Shown: one piece after another, positions 9,714 to 20,100 of the stretch
Layout of the letters: every line of letters begins with the position of its first letter
Numbering within the stretch: the first letter of the stretch is position 1
NCBI GenBank assembly: GCA_011503125.2
Contig: WWBZ02000051.1
Coordinates: 1-64,000, forward strand
Direction: 5' to 3'
Length of the DNA stretch: 64,000 nucleotides
Origin: Botryosphaeria dothidea
Lineage: Eukaryota > Ascomycota > Dothideomycetes > Botryosphaeriales > Botryosphaeriaceae
Position numbers and translations under genes: made by a program
Notes under the pieces: generated by a model
The model's database searches: none
Told to the model about the DNA's origin: nothing
Seen by the model: only the letters and a program-made list of their open reading frames with translations

Positions 9714-10588
9714 ATGTCTAAACGTAAGCGGGATACTACGGAGGAACGACGTCGTTTGGCGGCCCTCGTGGAGTCTATTTCCTTTCCCGCGATTCGTCCC
9801 TGCTTTGATTGTGAACTAAACGGTAGGCCGTGTAAGGTTGCTCCGGAACACGATCGTTGTGGTGCTTGTATTGCGAAGGGTACTACGATGTGTGATGCGA
9901 AGAAGATGTCGCTTTCTGGAGGTAGGTGGTCTTTTCTTCTGTCCGGGATGCTTGCTCACGTTTTCTAGCCTTAAGTCTTCGCCGCGAGCAGGAGAAGTTA
10001 AAGGCCAAGGAGGCCGAGGCTCAAGAGAAGTTTCTGGCTTCTCTGGCTGATCTTGATAGGCTCCGTGCTGTTCAGGAGGAAGAGCGAGTGCGCTTACGGC
10101 GGGAGCAAGAGGAGATGCATCGTCGTCATGAGGAGGTCCTGCGATGCCAGGAGAAAGAGCTAGGGACTGTTGCTGCTCGTTTGAAACGGTTGCGGGCCAA
10201 CCAGCGTTTGTTGGAGGAGCGTGGTTACAAGGCTCTTCTTGCTGAGTCTGGTAGTTTGGCCGCGTTGGATGAGCATGATCGTCGGGAAGCGGAGGAGTTG
10301 CTGGCTGCGCTGGCCGAGGATGAGGGGTACGCTCCTGACCCTGAGAATTCTGAGGGTCCGTCCGCGTCAAAACGGCCACGTCACGAGACGGTGGGTCTTG
10401 CTGCGCCGCATGTGGCTGAGTCTGCCGAGTCTGCCGGCGAGCCTGTGGCTGGTGCGAAATCTCCGTGCTCTCCTGAGCCTGTGAATTCTGCCCGTTTATC
10501 CCCCTATCTTGAGGGTCTCTCGCCGTTCTCGTTCGGGGACGACCTCGTTTCCGTGGGAGGTCGGGATTTTGACGGTGGAATTCTGTGA
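9714..10588 (+). CDS. Antisense accessory gene of gypsy-1: Cys-rich plus coiled-coil protein, two exons
   Basis: Exons 9714-9921 and 9969-10588 are joined by a 47-bp intron (GTAGGT donor, CTCAC before TTTTCTAG acceptor) and encode 275 residues. After MSKRKRD, a cysteine cluster (residues about 26-58: CFDC, C, CGAC, MC) resembles a small zinc-binding module. Exon 2 is a charged coiled coil with an RLKRLRANQRLLEERG block, then an acidic Ser/Pro tail. It lies on the strand opposite pol, just inside the 3' LTR, and its stop lies at the end of the pol chromodomain. From memory, fungal genomes hold many hypothetical proteins of this plan (Cys cluster plus an 'R-x-Q-R-x-L-x-x-R-G' helix). Function is unknown. 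The clean splice and coherent domains make it unlikely to be chance. Confidence 0.72.
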
Positions 10589-13500
10589 CGAGATCTGGAT
10601 GTATGTCGTCCTTGGGTACCCATTGGTTATCCTCATTTCCGTATCCTTCCCATTTGACAAGATATTTGAGCTGATGTCCGAATCTTTTGCAGTCTAAGAT
10701 TTTCTCGACTGGGTATTCGTCTTCTTCGGCATCTGGGTTTTCTGGGATTATCTCTTCTGGAGTTTCTGGGATTGTGGCGTTTTCTGGTGCTGGCTCGAGC
10801 AATGCCACGTGAAAGGTGGAATTCATTCGTGTCGTTGCTGGCAATTTGAGTCGATACGTAACGTTTCCAAGTTTTTCTGAAATTTCGAATGGACCGGTTT
10901 TCTTGAAATCCAATTTGTCGCTTGGTCGCTTCGATTTGATGTTTTTTGTGAGGAGGTATACTTTATCCCCCCTCTTTAGGTTCGGTGCCGCCTGGTGCCG
11001 TCTGTTGTAGTACTTGGACATCATGATTCGTACGTGCTCGAGGTCGAGACTGATGGCTTTGTGTAGTTCTTTTAGCTGCTCGGCTTTAAGAACACCTTGT
11101 TGGGCCAATTTTCGACTTGGGATGGCTTCTCTATACGCGTCTGGTTCGAATCCATAGTTGGCAAAGAACGGGGATACGTTGGTTGACTCTTGTTTGGCGC
11201 TGTTGTAGGCGAACTGTGCCATAGGTAGCCATGTGGCCCAATCGTCCTGTGGGTAGTTGACGAAACAGCGGAGATATTGTTCGAGAGTCCGGTTCATCCG
11301 TTCTGTCTGACCGTCCGTTTGCGGGTGTGCGGTTGTAGAGAGTTTGTTCTTAGCCCCAAGTTGACGCATGAGCGTTTGCCAGAATTCAGAACGCATTAGC
11401 TTATCTCTGTCCGAAACCAGTTCTTCCGGCATTCCGTGATCCGCGAAGATGTATCGGAGGAACGTATGAGCTAGCTGCTCTGCATTCGATGCCTCGAGGT
11501 AGGGCAAGAAGTAAGCGTACTTCGTGAGTCTGTCGACAAAGACTAGGATCGAGTCGTGCTTAACTCCGGTAAGCGAGTCTCTAGACTGTGGCAGCTTCGT
11601 AATAAAGTCTAGCGTAACCGATTGCCATGGTCGTTCTGGAACTTCTAGGGGTTGTAGTTGTCCGTACGGAGCGTGTGTCGCGGCTTTGCTTCTAATGCAA
11701 AGGTCACATTGCGAGACTATGCGCTGGACTGTCTTCCGTAACCCTGGAAAGTAGAAGTTTCGTGTGATCCTTTCGGTTGTCCTGTCGATGCCCTGATGTC
11801 CATGCGCGGGTGCTTCGTGTATATCCTTGACTAGTACTTCTCGCAGTCTTGCCGGGACATAGATTAATCCTTTGAAGAGAAGCGTTCCTTCCCTATCTCG
11901 AGCAATACGCGGGTCGTCCTCAAGCGCTAAAAGTTCCTGCGCGAAGGAGTCCTGTGCGTATGCTTCTCGGATCTTCAGATGCCATGGGTTTGACTCGATG
12001 CGAAGCATTGGGAAAGACGGTCTGGCAAGGGTGAGCGATCCATCGCTATCCACTGCGAACACTGCAGGGTGCGGCTCGATTCGTCCTTCCATGTAGTCTA
12101 CCCTTCTACTGAGCGCGTCAGCGGCGGCGTTATCTACACCTTTTCTATGTGTAATCTTAAAATCGTAGGAGGCCATTTCTTCAGACCAGCGAACCTGTCG
12201 TCGGTTCAGCTCCTTAGTCGTGGTGAAGCGCGTGAGGTTTTGATGATCGCAGTGCACTACCACCTGGTAGCTGGCTCCTTCAAGATAGTGTCTCCATTGC
12301 TTGAATGCTGAGACGATAGCTAAGAGCTCCTTGTCGTGAGTATCGTAGTTGAGCTCTGCCGGTGTGAACTTCCTAGAGTAAAACGCGATTGGGTGCCATC
12401 GACCTTGATCGTCAGGCTGGCTGAGACATGCTCCGAGGGCGAATCCTGACGCATCAGTTTCTACTTCGATAGGTTTGTCGGGATCATATATCCCTAGAAC
12501 CGGTGCTTCGCAAAACATGCGTTTAAGCGATTCGAAGGCTTGCTGCTGATCGTCTCCCCATTTGAAGCCATGCTCCTTTCGAGTGAGTCGCGTTAAAGGT
12601 TCCGTGACCTTTGAGTAGTTCCAAATGAACTTTCGGTAGAAGTTCGCGAATCCAAGGAAAGACTGAACTTCCTTGATCGTCTTGGGTACTGGCCATTCTC
12701 TAATGGAATCCAGTTTCGAGTCGTCCATACCGACGTGACCTGGGGTGATGACAAAGCCTAAGAATTCTGTCCTTTGAACGTGCCATTCGCATTTCTCGGG
12801 TGCGATAGACAGATTCTTTGCCTGGAGGGCTTCTAGGACCTTTCTGACATGCTTCTTATGATCCTCGAGGGTCTCTGAAAAGATGAGGATATCGTCGAGG
12901 TAAGCTAAGCAGAAGATATCCAAGTATTCGCGCAGCGTATCGTTGACAAGATTTTGGAAAGTTGCTGGCGCGTTGGTAAGCCCGAATGGCATAACCGTAT
13001 ACTCGTAGAGTCCTAGCCTCGTTCTGAAGGCTGTCTTCCATTCTTCCCCTTCTTTGATCCTAACCAGGTGATATCCTTCCCGGAGGTCCAGCTTCGTAAA
13101 GTACTTTGCTTTCCCTAACTTGTCCTGGAGCTCGTCGATGCGTGGGAGCGGATAGCGGTTCTTGATCGTGATGTCGTTGAGTTGTCGGTAGTCGACACAG
13201 AGGCGTAGTTTGCCATTCTTCTTTGGGACGAAAAGGATCGGATATCCGGCTGATGACGTTGAAGGCCGAATATATCCGCGTTCGAGGTTCTTCTCGATGT
13301 ATTCCCTTAAAGCCTCCATTTCCTTTGCTGATAAGGAGTAGATGGGCTTATAAGCTGGCTTCGTGCCCGGCTTGAGTGGAATCTCGTGGTCCCATGGTTG
13401 ATGCTTCGGCAAATCTCCTTTTCCTCTTTCTTGGCAAACGGCTTTTAAGTCCCAGTACTCGCTGGGTACCGTTTCCATTTCCGGTATTGGAGGTTCTCCG

Positions 13501-14732
13501 TATGGATTGTTCCATGTCTCCAAACTACCGTGTTGTCCCCTTCTAATCCTCGCGGGATCGTCTCCTCCAATGGGAGTAGGACTATCCTCATCCTTAAGCC
13601 TTTCCCGTGCGGCCTTGGCTAGTGCTCTCTGTTGCACCGCCTGTGAGGGTTTGATGTACATGAGGCAGACCTGCTGGCCTTGGCGTCTCATACGCTTGAA
13701 TGCCTCTCCTGAGATTGTCTGGACGTCGACTTGAGGTTCAGTGGCTGCTAATTGCTTACGCGAAGCCTTACTCTTAGCCTTATGCCTTTTCCTCGTAGTC
13801 CTTCGTGACGTATGCTGTACTTGTTCGTCGGGAATACTAGACTCGGTTGGTCTTACTCCGCTTGAGGTGCTGCATTTTACCGAGGAGGCGGCGTCTCGTA
13901 CGCTACTGTCCTGGTCCTGTTTTACGCTTTCCTTAAGGTTGCCGTTGATGCTGCCGTCGCTGGGCCTTACGCCATCATTGCCGTTGATGCTGCCGTCACT
14001 GGGCCTCACGCCATCGTGGCTAGAGTCGTATCTTAAGTCGGGGGTATCGTTTCGCTTAGTAGGGCTTATTCCTGCAATAGGGTTGCATTTTACCGAGGAG
14101 GCTTCGCTACTTGCGTCGCAGTCCTGGTGCTGACTTACACCACTATCGGAGTCGCCTACACAGTTGCCACATTCAGGCCTTACACTGGCTACTTCCCGTG
14201 TTGATGTCGATAGGAGCTTTCGAAGGGTATCCAACAACCCATTCTCCTTCTGTAATCCTTGTTTTCGTAGGAGGTCCTCGAGCTCCTCTCGAAAGATAAT
14301 GGAGTCTCCTTCTCCGAAGTCGAAGATAGGTTTCTGTGTCCGGATCCAGGGCATACCTAGAATGATATCGTGCCCAGGAATACGTTGGACGTCGAGGGAA
14401 ATCCGTTCTTGATGGTTCCCTATCTGGAGGGTTGCTTCCTCCGTTTCTATCTTTACCCAGCCTTCTCCGTAGGCTGCCTGGGATCCGTCGAATCCACTGA
14501 GGGGATACGGTTCCTGTTTCTTGCGGTATGGGATATTCATCTTCTGCACAAGCTCGTTGTGGATGAAATTTCCGCTTGATCCTGTATCGATCAGGATTCT
14601 AGTGGGTACTCCGTTGAGTATTCCTTGTGTCTTGAACTGTTTCCATAGGTTTGGTCCGGTAAGAGTTTCCGTTTCCGATGTGCGCGATACCATATGAAGG
14701 GACCTAGACTGTGGCCCCTGGGTTGGTCCCAT
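9816..14732 (-). CDS. pol: Gypsy-1 Pol polyprotein (PR-RT-RH-IN-chromodomain)
   Basis: 1638 residues with no interruption. Aspartic protease at about 40-130 (LIDTGSSGNF, D49). RT at about 495-660 with YLDD at 611-614. RNase H at about 755-870 (VETDASGFALG, D760). Integrase zinc domain at about 977-1012 (HGHQ...CDLC), catalytic core at about 1040-1150 (LDF, SDRD, E1144). Chromodomain at about 1340-1390 (EYPVEKILDCKR..., KYLVKWEGY). Residues 1395-1638 are a Pro/Gln/Arg-rich tail opposite the antisense gene and may be only an open frame rather than functional sequence. The frame is -1 relative to gag and open upstream of this ATG to the gag stop, so expression as a Gag-Pol fusion is likely. Confidence 0.95.
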   Translation of the reverse strand: MGPTQGPQSRSLHMVSRTSETETLTGPNLWKQFKTQGILNGVPTRILIDTGSSGNFIHNELVQKMNIPYRKKQEPYPLSGFDGSQAAYGEGWVKIETEEATLQIGNHQERISLDVQRIPGHDIILGMPWIRTQKPIFDFGEGDSIIFREELEDLLRKQGLQKENGLLDTLRKLLSTSTREVASVRPECGNCVGDSDSGVSQHQDCDASSEASSVKCNPIAGISPTKRNDTPDLRYDSSHDGVRPSDGSINGNDGVRPSDGSINGNLKESVKQDQDSSVRDAASSVKCSTSSGVRPTESSIPDEQVQHTSRRTTRKRHKAKSKASRKQLAATEPQVDVQTISGEAFKRMRRQGQQVCLMYIKPSQAVQQRALAKAARERLKDEDSPTPIGGDDPARIRRGQHGSLETWNNPYGEPPIPEMETVPSEYWDLKAVCQERGKGDLPKHQPWDHEIPLKPGTKPAYKPIYSLSAKEMEALREYIEKNLERGYIRPSTSSAGYPILFVPKKNGKLRLCVDYRQLNDITIKNRYPLPRIDELQDKLGKAKYFTKLDLREGYHLVRIKEGEEWKTAFRTRLGLYEYTVMPFGLTNAPATFQNLVNDTLREYLDIFCLAYLDDILIFSETLEDHKKHVRKVLEALQAKNLSIAPEKCEWHVQRTEFLGFVITPGHVGMDDSKLDSIREWPVPKTIKEVQSFLGFANFYRKFIWNYSKVTEPLTRLTRKEHGFKWGDDQQQAFESLKRMFCEAPVLGIYDPDKPIEVETDASGFALGACLSQPDDQGRWHPIAFYSRKFTPAELNYDTHDKELLAIVSAFKQWRHYLEGASYQVVVHCDHQNLTRFTTTKELNRRQVRWSEEMASYDFKITHRKGVDNAAADALSRRVDYMEGRIEPHPAVFAVDSDGSLTLARPSFPMLRIESNPWHLKIREAYAQDSFAQELLALEDDPRIARDREGTLLFKGLIYVPARLREVLVKDIHEAPAHGHQGIDRTTERITRNFYFPGLRKTVQRIVSQCDLCIRSKAATHAPYGQLQPLEVPERPWQSVTLDFITKLPQSRDSLTGVKHDSILVFVDRLTKYAYFLPYLEASNAEQLAHTFLRYIFADHGMPEELVSDRDKLMRSEFWQTLMRQLGAKNKLSTTAHPQTDGQTERMNRTLEQYLRCFVNYPQDDWATWLPMAQFAYNSAKQESTNVSPFFANYGFEPDAYREAIPSRKLAQQGVLKAEQLKELHKAISLDLEHVRIMMSKYYNRRHQAAPNLKRGDKVYLLTKNIKSKRPSDKLDFKKTGPFEISEKLGNVTYRLKLPATTRMNSTFHVALLEPAPENATIPETPEEIIPENPDAEEDEYPVEKILDCKRFGHQLKYLVKWEGYGNEDNQWVPKDDIHPDLVTEFHRQNPDLPRKRGRPRTRTARDPQDRGINGQNSQAQESTEISHQPQARRQTRQTQPHAAQQDPPSRDVAVLTRTDPQNSQGQERTPHPRPAQPATPPLPDDHAHPTRPNYQTQQEEPCNHAPPTNAGWPATVSNEQQQSLALSPGIAGPPHDDDASPLAPAVSALALPPEQHGAYQDQPEKPETSLEPRPPWPLTSPARGEDLRLENVSKHPGQKKRPPTSRKRHLLRITHRSTLRNTSTTTIVFRSNLTRPTV

Positions 14733-14756
14733 TGCCGTAGGGCCGTCTAGTTTTTT
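14699..14756 (-). promoter_or_regulatory. Predicted -1 programmed frameshift site between gag and pol
   Basis: On the minus strand the last gag codons are CCA AAA AAC TAG. The heptamer A AAA AAC (14756-14750) is in the correct X-XXY-YYZ phase. A -1 slip enters CTA GAC GGC..., exactly the pol frame. Five bases downstream, GGCCC (14744-14740) can pair with GGGCC (14717-14713). GGGACC in the loop (14730-14725) can pair with GGTCCC (14704-14699), giving a possible H-type pseudoknot. Slippery site, spacer and frame are seen directly. Pseudoknot folding is inferred. Confidence 0.75.
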
Positions 14757-16576
14757 GGCATAGGGTAGCCGTAGACTTCACTGTGCATATAGTCTTCCCA
14801 TTCGTTGACTTGGAGATATGCTTGCTTCCAGTTGGTCCATTTGTCGGAGTTCTGCTTCCTTCGCCAGTAGACTTTGTCCTTTCGAACCTGATATCTAAAG
14901 GTTGGTCGATTGAGCTTCTTGTCCGGAATCCACTGGAGTGTACGATGCTGGATCGTTGCCGTGCCGTACTGGCAGAGAATCCGTGCTAGTTCCCGGAGGG
15001 AGTCGTAGTCTGCTTGCTCGCGTGCTGAGGTTCCTTGGTGGTGGCGTTCGACGAGTGTCGTTTCTTTGGTCACCGGAAGTTCGTACTTCTTCCCGTCTTG
15101 TTCAATTCGGGTTTCCCAAAGGGTGTTCTGACGCCATCCCCAAATGACCGTAAGCGCGATGCCTTTCTGATGCGGAATCCAGATTGTTTGACTAAGATTG
15201 CCCCATTCGTCCCGTAGGTGGTTGCCAATGCCGTATCTTTCAGCGAGAACTTCTAACGAGACGAGGGTGTCTAGTTTGTCCGATGGTATAGGTGCATTAT
15301 CTGACTGCGTTTCACTAGTACTCTCGTATAGTTCTCCTGTTTCGCTGTTGACAAGTTCGTCGTCTAGAGGGAAACTATCGATGATATCGTCGGTTTCGAT
15401 GACTTCTTCGTTCCTGGTCATCATACCGAAGTTTCGAGGTTCGTGGGGGTACCATCCAGAGATATCCTTGCTGGTTTGGTGCGTCTGACAGCCGTCATCG
15501 TAACAGGCTGTCCAGTGTAGCGTATCGTGGTTGTCTTGGCGAGATGCAACCGACGCTTCACGCTGAGCGCTCGAAGTCTGCTTGTTGTCCTTCTTGCTGC
15601 GAGGGTTCTGCGGACACTTAGGAGAGAAGTGTTTGTCACTGCCGCAGGTGATGCAGAGTCGATCCTTATAGCGCTGTTTCTGCTCATCCGTCCAGTTCGG
15701 GTTAGGTCCCTTGGGCTTCTTGTTGTTGTGACCATTGTTGCCCTTCTTGGAATCCTGTCTGTTGGCCGCGTCGAGGGCCATAGCGTCTCCGCCTTCGAGG
15801 GTTGTTCTTTCACGGCGGGGCTTCGAGGTGTTGGATTGTCGAGAACCCATCTTCCATTCGTACATGCGACCGTCGATCTGAGACGCAAGGTCTACCATCT
15901 TCTGAAAGGTAGGTGGGTATTCGTGAGTGATCATGTTCTTCTTGACTTCGTCCTTCAGGCCTTTATAGAAGAGGTCGCGGAAAGTCTCGTCTGACCATTC
16001 GAGGTAGGCTGCAAGCTGCTGAAACTTGGTTGCGTAGACAGCTACAGATCCCATCTGTCTAACGGTCATAATATCGTTAGAGGCTTTGCGGACTTCGTCC
16101 CGATCGTTGAAAGTGGCCCTAAGGTTGTCTGCGAATCCCGTGTAGGTGTCGAAGATTTCCTTGGTCTTTGCCCGTCTCTTCTCGAGAGAGTGTTCGTTGG
16201 CTAGGTGGTCGCGAAGGTATGGTTCCATCCATGCTTCTGCCGTTCCTCTGAGGTAGGTTGATGCGAAGAGCACTTCTTCGGCGTCGTTGTCGAATTGTGC
16301 TTGGTTAAACTGGAGGTAGCGTTGCATCTGGAGTAGGAAGGATTGGAGCTTCTTCCTGTCCCCATCGAACTTCTCGGGTGCCGCTACTTTAACCTTAGTA
16401 GCGCTCCGCTTTGTCGTGTGCTCGATCAGTCGAGCGTTCTGAGCTTTCAACTCCTCGATGAGTTGTAAGAGCTCAGCTCTGGTAGGCTCTGTTTGCAGCG
16501 CGGGCGGAGCACGCCCTGGGGCACCCTCAGCGCGGCCCTCCGTTGGGTCGACGTCCATCTGAGATCCTGGTGCCAT
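14747..16576 (-). CDS. gag: Gypsy-1 Gag (capsid/nucleocapsid)
   Basis: 609 residues from ATG at 16576. The N-terminus is acidic/Pro-rich, followed by a helical capsid-like domain (about residues 70-240, including the retrotransposon-gag block around AEAWMEPYLRDHL and FQQLAAYLEW). A basic stretch leads to one CCHC zinc knuckle near residue 310 (CITCGSDKHFSPKC, C-x2-C-x4-H-x4-C). The C-terminal 200 residues are acidic then Trp-rich and do not resemble a known domain. The stop (TAG, 14747-14749) directly follows the slippery heptamer. Confidence 0.93.
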   Translation of the reverse strand: MAPGSQMDVDPTEGRAEGAPGRAPPALQTEPTRAELLQLIEELKAQNARLIEHTTKRSATKVKVAAPEKFDGDRKKLQSFLLQMQRYLQFNQAQFDNDAEEVLFASTYLRGTAEAWMEPYLRDHLANEHSLEKRRAKTKEIFDTYTGFADNLRATFNDRDEVRKASNDIMTVRQMGSVAVYATKFQQLAAYLEWSDETFRDLFYKGLKDEVKKNMITHEYPPTFQKMVDLASQIDGRMYEWKMGSRQSNTSKPRRERTTLEGGDAMALDAANRQDSKKGNNGHNNKKPKGPNPNWTDEQKQRYKDRLCITCGSDKHFSPKCPQNPRSKKDNKQTSSAQREASVASRQDNHDTLHWTACYDDGCQTHQTSKDISGWYPHEPRNFGMMTRNEEVIETDDIIDSFPLDDELVNSETGELYESTSETQSDNAPIPSDKLDTLVSLEVLAERYGIGNHLRDEWGNLSQTIWIPHQKGIALTVIWGWRQNTLWETRIEQDGKKYELPVTKETTLVERHHQGTSAREQADYDSLRELARILCQYGTATIQHRTLQWIPDKKLNRPTFRYQVRKDKVYWRRKQNSDKWTNWKQAYLQVNEWEDYMHSEVYGYPMPKN

Positions 16577-16673
16577 TGTATGCTTTCCCTAAACGCGTTA
16601 GGCGGGGTGATACTTAACCTAATAACTCGTTCTTCCTGAACGGTCCCTCTCCTTGCAAGGATGGTGGTCAAAG

Positions 16674-17151
16674 TGTAACGAGCGGGCCTCTACCTCTAAG
16701 GATCCAAACACCAAAGAGGGTGGAAACCTGTCGAGGGTTTTCCTTGAGTGGGTACAAGAAGAGGTACGTGAGGAACGAGTAGACGACTGAAGACTGAGCA
16801 CTGCGTGCGAAGGCCTTGTTACTAACAATTGGTGCTGAATTGTTATTGAAGTTGACCACGAAGGTCAAAGCTATCTAGAGAGCGTGGTTTATATACGTAG
16901 GAGAGTTCTATACAATCTATGTGCTTAATAGGCGGGTTGCGCTCAATGGCGCGTAGTCTTCTGAGCGAGCTGTTGTGATTGAGCAGGATGGCTCAGTAGG
17001 TGGGGCCCGCTCAGGCAGCCTTGGCAATCTGAGCGGGTGGGTCTAGTTGAGCGCGAGGTCACGTGACCTCGGATCTTTATGACCCCGACTTCTGTTGTTC
17101 CGGCGGGGCTGATCCCTAACTTCCTCAACCTGTGGAGGCTGCGCCGTAACA
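16674..17151 (-). repeat. Gypsy-1 5' LTR
   Basis: 478 bp, matches the 3' LTR at 9138-9615. Transcription of gag-pol should start within it, on the minus strand. The sequence just inside (+ strand 16640-16673) is the primer-binding area but does not begin with the usual TGG, so the primer is unclear. Confidence 0.95.
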
Positions 17152-17156
17152 CTAAG

Positions 17157-20100
17157 GTTCTTTAGTAAGAGAGACTTACTATTCCGTCCTAGGTTAAAGT
17201 CTCGGGCGTTAATAAATACTTTATCGCCTATACGGAAGGTAGGGTATAGCTAGCGGAATTTATCTACATAGCGGGCTTATTCTTCTTATATCTAGGCTAG
17301 TTAATCTTAGAGGAAGCTTCTTATAGTATTTAACCTTTTAACCAACCGGTCTACTCTAATTACTTCTACTTTTCTAGTGCCCTAGTAGATTTTTATAGGT
17401 TCTAAGCTAGTACGTGGATAGAATCCGTTATCTGCGAAGAATGGCGATATGCTAGTTAATGCGCTAATATGCGTATTAGCTATAAATTTAGCTTTAGGTA
17501 GGAAGTCGACCTAGTTGTCTTACGCGTGGTTAATATATATCCGGAGGTACTTTTTAAGACCTTTAATAGAGCTTTCGCTCTGGCCATTAGTCTAGGGGTG
17601 AAATGTAGTTAACATTTTAACCTTTACGTTATATCGTTCTATAATTCTTCTATAGATATAGGAGTCTATAGCGCTGCCTCGGTCGGAGACGATATCTATT
17701 AGAAAACCTCGTACATAAAAGAGGCGGCGGTTTAGAACCTCTACGGTTTCTTTAGCACTTAGCGTTATTATTAGCTCGTAGATCTTTCCCTCAGTTAAAC
17801 GGTCTGTAATAACTAGGCAGTATCGGTATCCCTGATTCCTCCTAATGCATAGCGGCAGTTTTTCCGTAAAGTCTAGGGCTACGTAGAGCCACTTCTACTG
17901 GGGGATAGAGAGCGGTCTTAGTAGTCCTTGCTTTTGCTCTGAGTATGGCTTGTAGCGGCGGCAGTGGTGATAGTTCTTGTAGAAACGAGTGACATCTTCC
18001 CTTTGTCCAGCCCACTAGTAGTTTTCTGCAAGCTCCCTATACATAGCCTTGGGTCCTGGGTGTCCTGCAAGTAGTTTTTCGTGGTAATCCTTTAGGAGGC
18101 GTAGGCGTAGTGGTTGGTAGTCTGGGATAACAAGCGCGTCTTTCAGCCATACCTAACCATCTTTTACTAAGAAGTCCTAAATATTTTTCTTATAGCCCTT
18201 CCCAATTAAGTGGCTTAGTACACGTCTATCTCCTGCATTAATGCTTCTACGGAGGTCCTAGATTGCCCTATCCTTCTCGTAGGCTTCGCTGATAAGTGTA
18301 TCGAGGTCTTTCTATACAGCTTCCTGGGTTTCCCGGGCTTCATGGATTTCCTGGGTCTGGTTATCTTCCGGCTCTTAAGAGTCTAACTCCTCCTCCTCTA
18401 GGTTATCAGCAGTAAAGAGGATAGAATTAATAGCAATCTTTATATTAGGTTCCAGGTTTGAGTCCCGAAGTAGTTGTTGGAACCGGTATTGCTTCCTTGG
18501 GTCGTCAATTCCTTACGGTAGGTCCTGCGTTCTCCTTGTAAGCGAGTCTAGCTTCTCTCCTTATTTTCCTGGCCGGTAGGAGATAATAAAGTTAAAGGCG
18601 GATAGAAATTCAGCCCAGCGGGCTTGACGGCTAGTCAGTTGCTTAGTTGTTATAAAATACTCCAGGTTCTTATAATCCGTAAGCACCTTGATGGGCTTGT
18701 CTATAGGAGTGCTTATAAGTTCTAGTTCCCAAGTCTTAAAGGAGCGAATAATGGCGAGTAGCTCTTTGTCGTAGATTATATAGTTGCACTTAGTTAAGGA
18801 CATTTTCTTAGAGAAGTATGCAACTAGTTTGAGTACTCCATCGTGCATCTGAGATAGGATACCTGCACTAACAAAGTCTAAGGCATCCGTTTCAACCTAT
18901 ATTTCCTTTTTAGGGTCGAAATATACGAGGATAGGTATAGAGGTGAATGCGGCTTGTAGCTGATTAAAGGCGGTTTGTTTCTTATTGTCCTATATGAAGT
19001 CCTGGTATCTCATCTTACGTTTCCCATTTCTGGTTGTAAAGTGTTCTCCTTTTGTCATCTTAGTAAGAGGGCGTGCTATGTAGGAGAAGTTCTTAATAAA
19101 GCGGCGGTAGAAATTTGCAAAGCTAAGAAAGGCTTATATATCCTTTACTAACGTTAGTACCTCCCAATTAATAATAGCTAAGACTTTTTCTAGGTCTATT
19201 TCGATTCCGTTTGTGCTCACAATGAGGCCAAGGTATTTGACTGATCTGATATTAAACTCGCATTTGTCAAGGTCGAGTTGAAGACTACGGTCCTTTAGTC
19301 GTTAGAGGACTTTATTAACGTTTTTAGCGTGTTCCTCCTCCTTTTCACTATAGATAAGGATATTATCTAGGTACGCTATGCAAAACTTATCTAGGTATTC
19401 GAGCATAGAATTGTTAATATAGCTCTAAAAGGTGCCTGGCGCATTGCAGAGCCCAAAGGGCATAACTAGGTATTCGTACTAACTAAAGCGAGTGTTAAAA
19501 GCGGTAAGGTACTTATGGCCTTCCTTAATTCGGATCCGGTTGAAAGCATAGATAACGTCGAGTTTAGTAAAGATCTTGGCCTTACTAAGCTGGGTAAGGG
19601 TTTTATTAATATGTGGGATTAGGTATCGATTCTTCTTAGTGATAGCGTTTAGGGCTCTATAGTCAACATAGACCCTAAGTCCTCCTCCTAGCTTTCTAAC
19701 AACAAGTAGAGGTGCGGTATAGTCCAAAGAGCTAGGGCGAATAAACCCTTTTCCGAGATGTTCGTCAATATACTTCTTAACCGCTTCGTTTTCCTATTAA
19801 GATATTAGGCGGTAGCTTTTTATATAAGGAGGTTTACAGTTAGGTTTAAGCTTAATTTTATAGTCTTCTTTCTAGTAAGGAGGGAGTATATCCGCTTCTG
19901 TCTTGTCCCAGAGTTCTTTAATCTAGTAGTGTTTCTTTAGCAGCCGGGCAAGACGTTCTTCTCTCCTATATATCTTCTTTCCATCTATAAACTTCTAGAA
20001 ATCATCTTCTCTAGTTGCAGCCACGCTAGTATTTATAGTAGGTTCCGCGGGTGTATAGTAGTATCCTTTATATCTAGGAAGTAATACTAGGTAAAAGAGT

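Larger units (their letters stand above)
9138..17151 (-). mobile_element. Gypsy-1: full-length, apparently intact Ty3/gypsy chromovirus
   Basis: An 8014-bp element with 478-bp LTRs at 9138-9615 and 16674-17151 that look identical. The target duplication is CTAAG (9133-9137, 17152-17156). Gag (14747-16576) and pol (9816-14732) are uninterrupted. A polypurine tract lies just inside the 3' LTR (+ strand 9616-9632). It shows no RIP pattern although it sits inside a RIPed element, so it inserted recently or after RIP weakened. It is a candidate for current activity. An additional spliced gene lies on the opposite strand at 9714-10588. Confidence 0.95.

Noticed and set aside
10221..14579. Numerous plus-strand open frames opposite gypsy-1 pol
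   Set aside because: Apart from the spliced gene at 9714-10588 they have no domains or splice logic and mirror pol codons.
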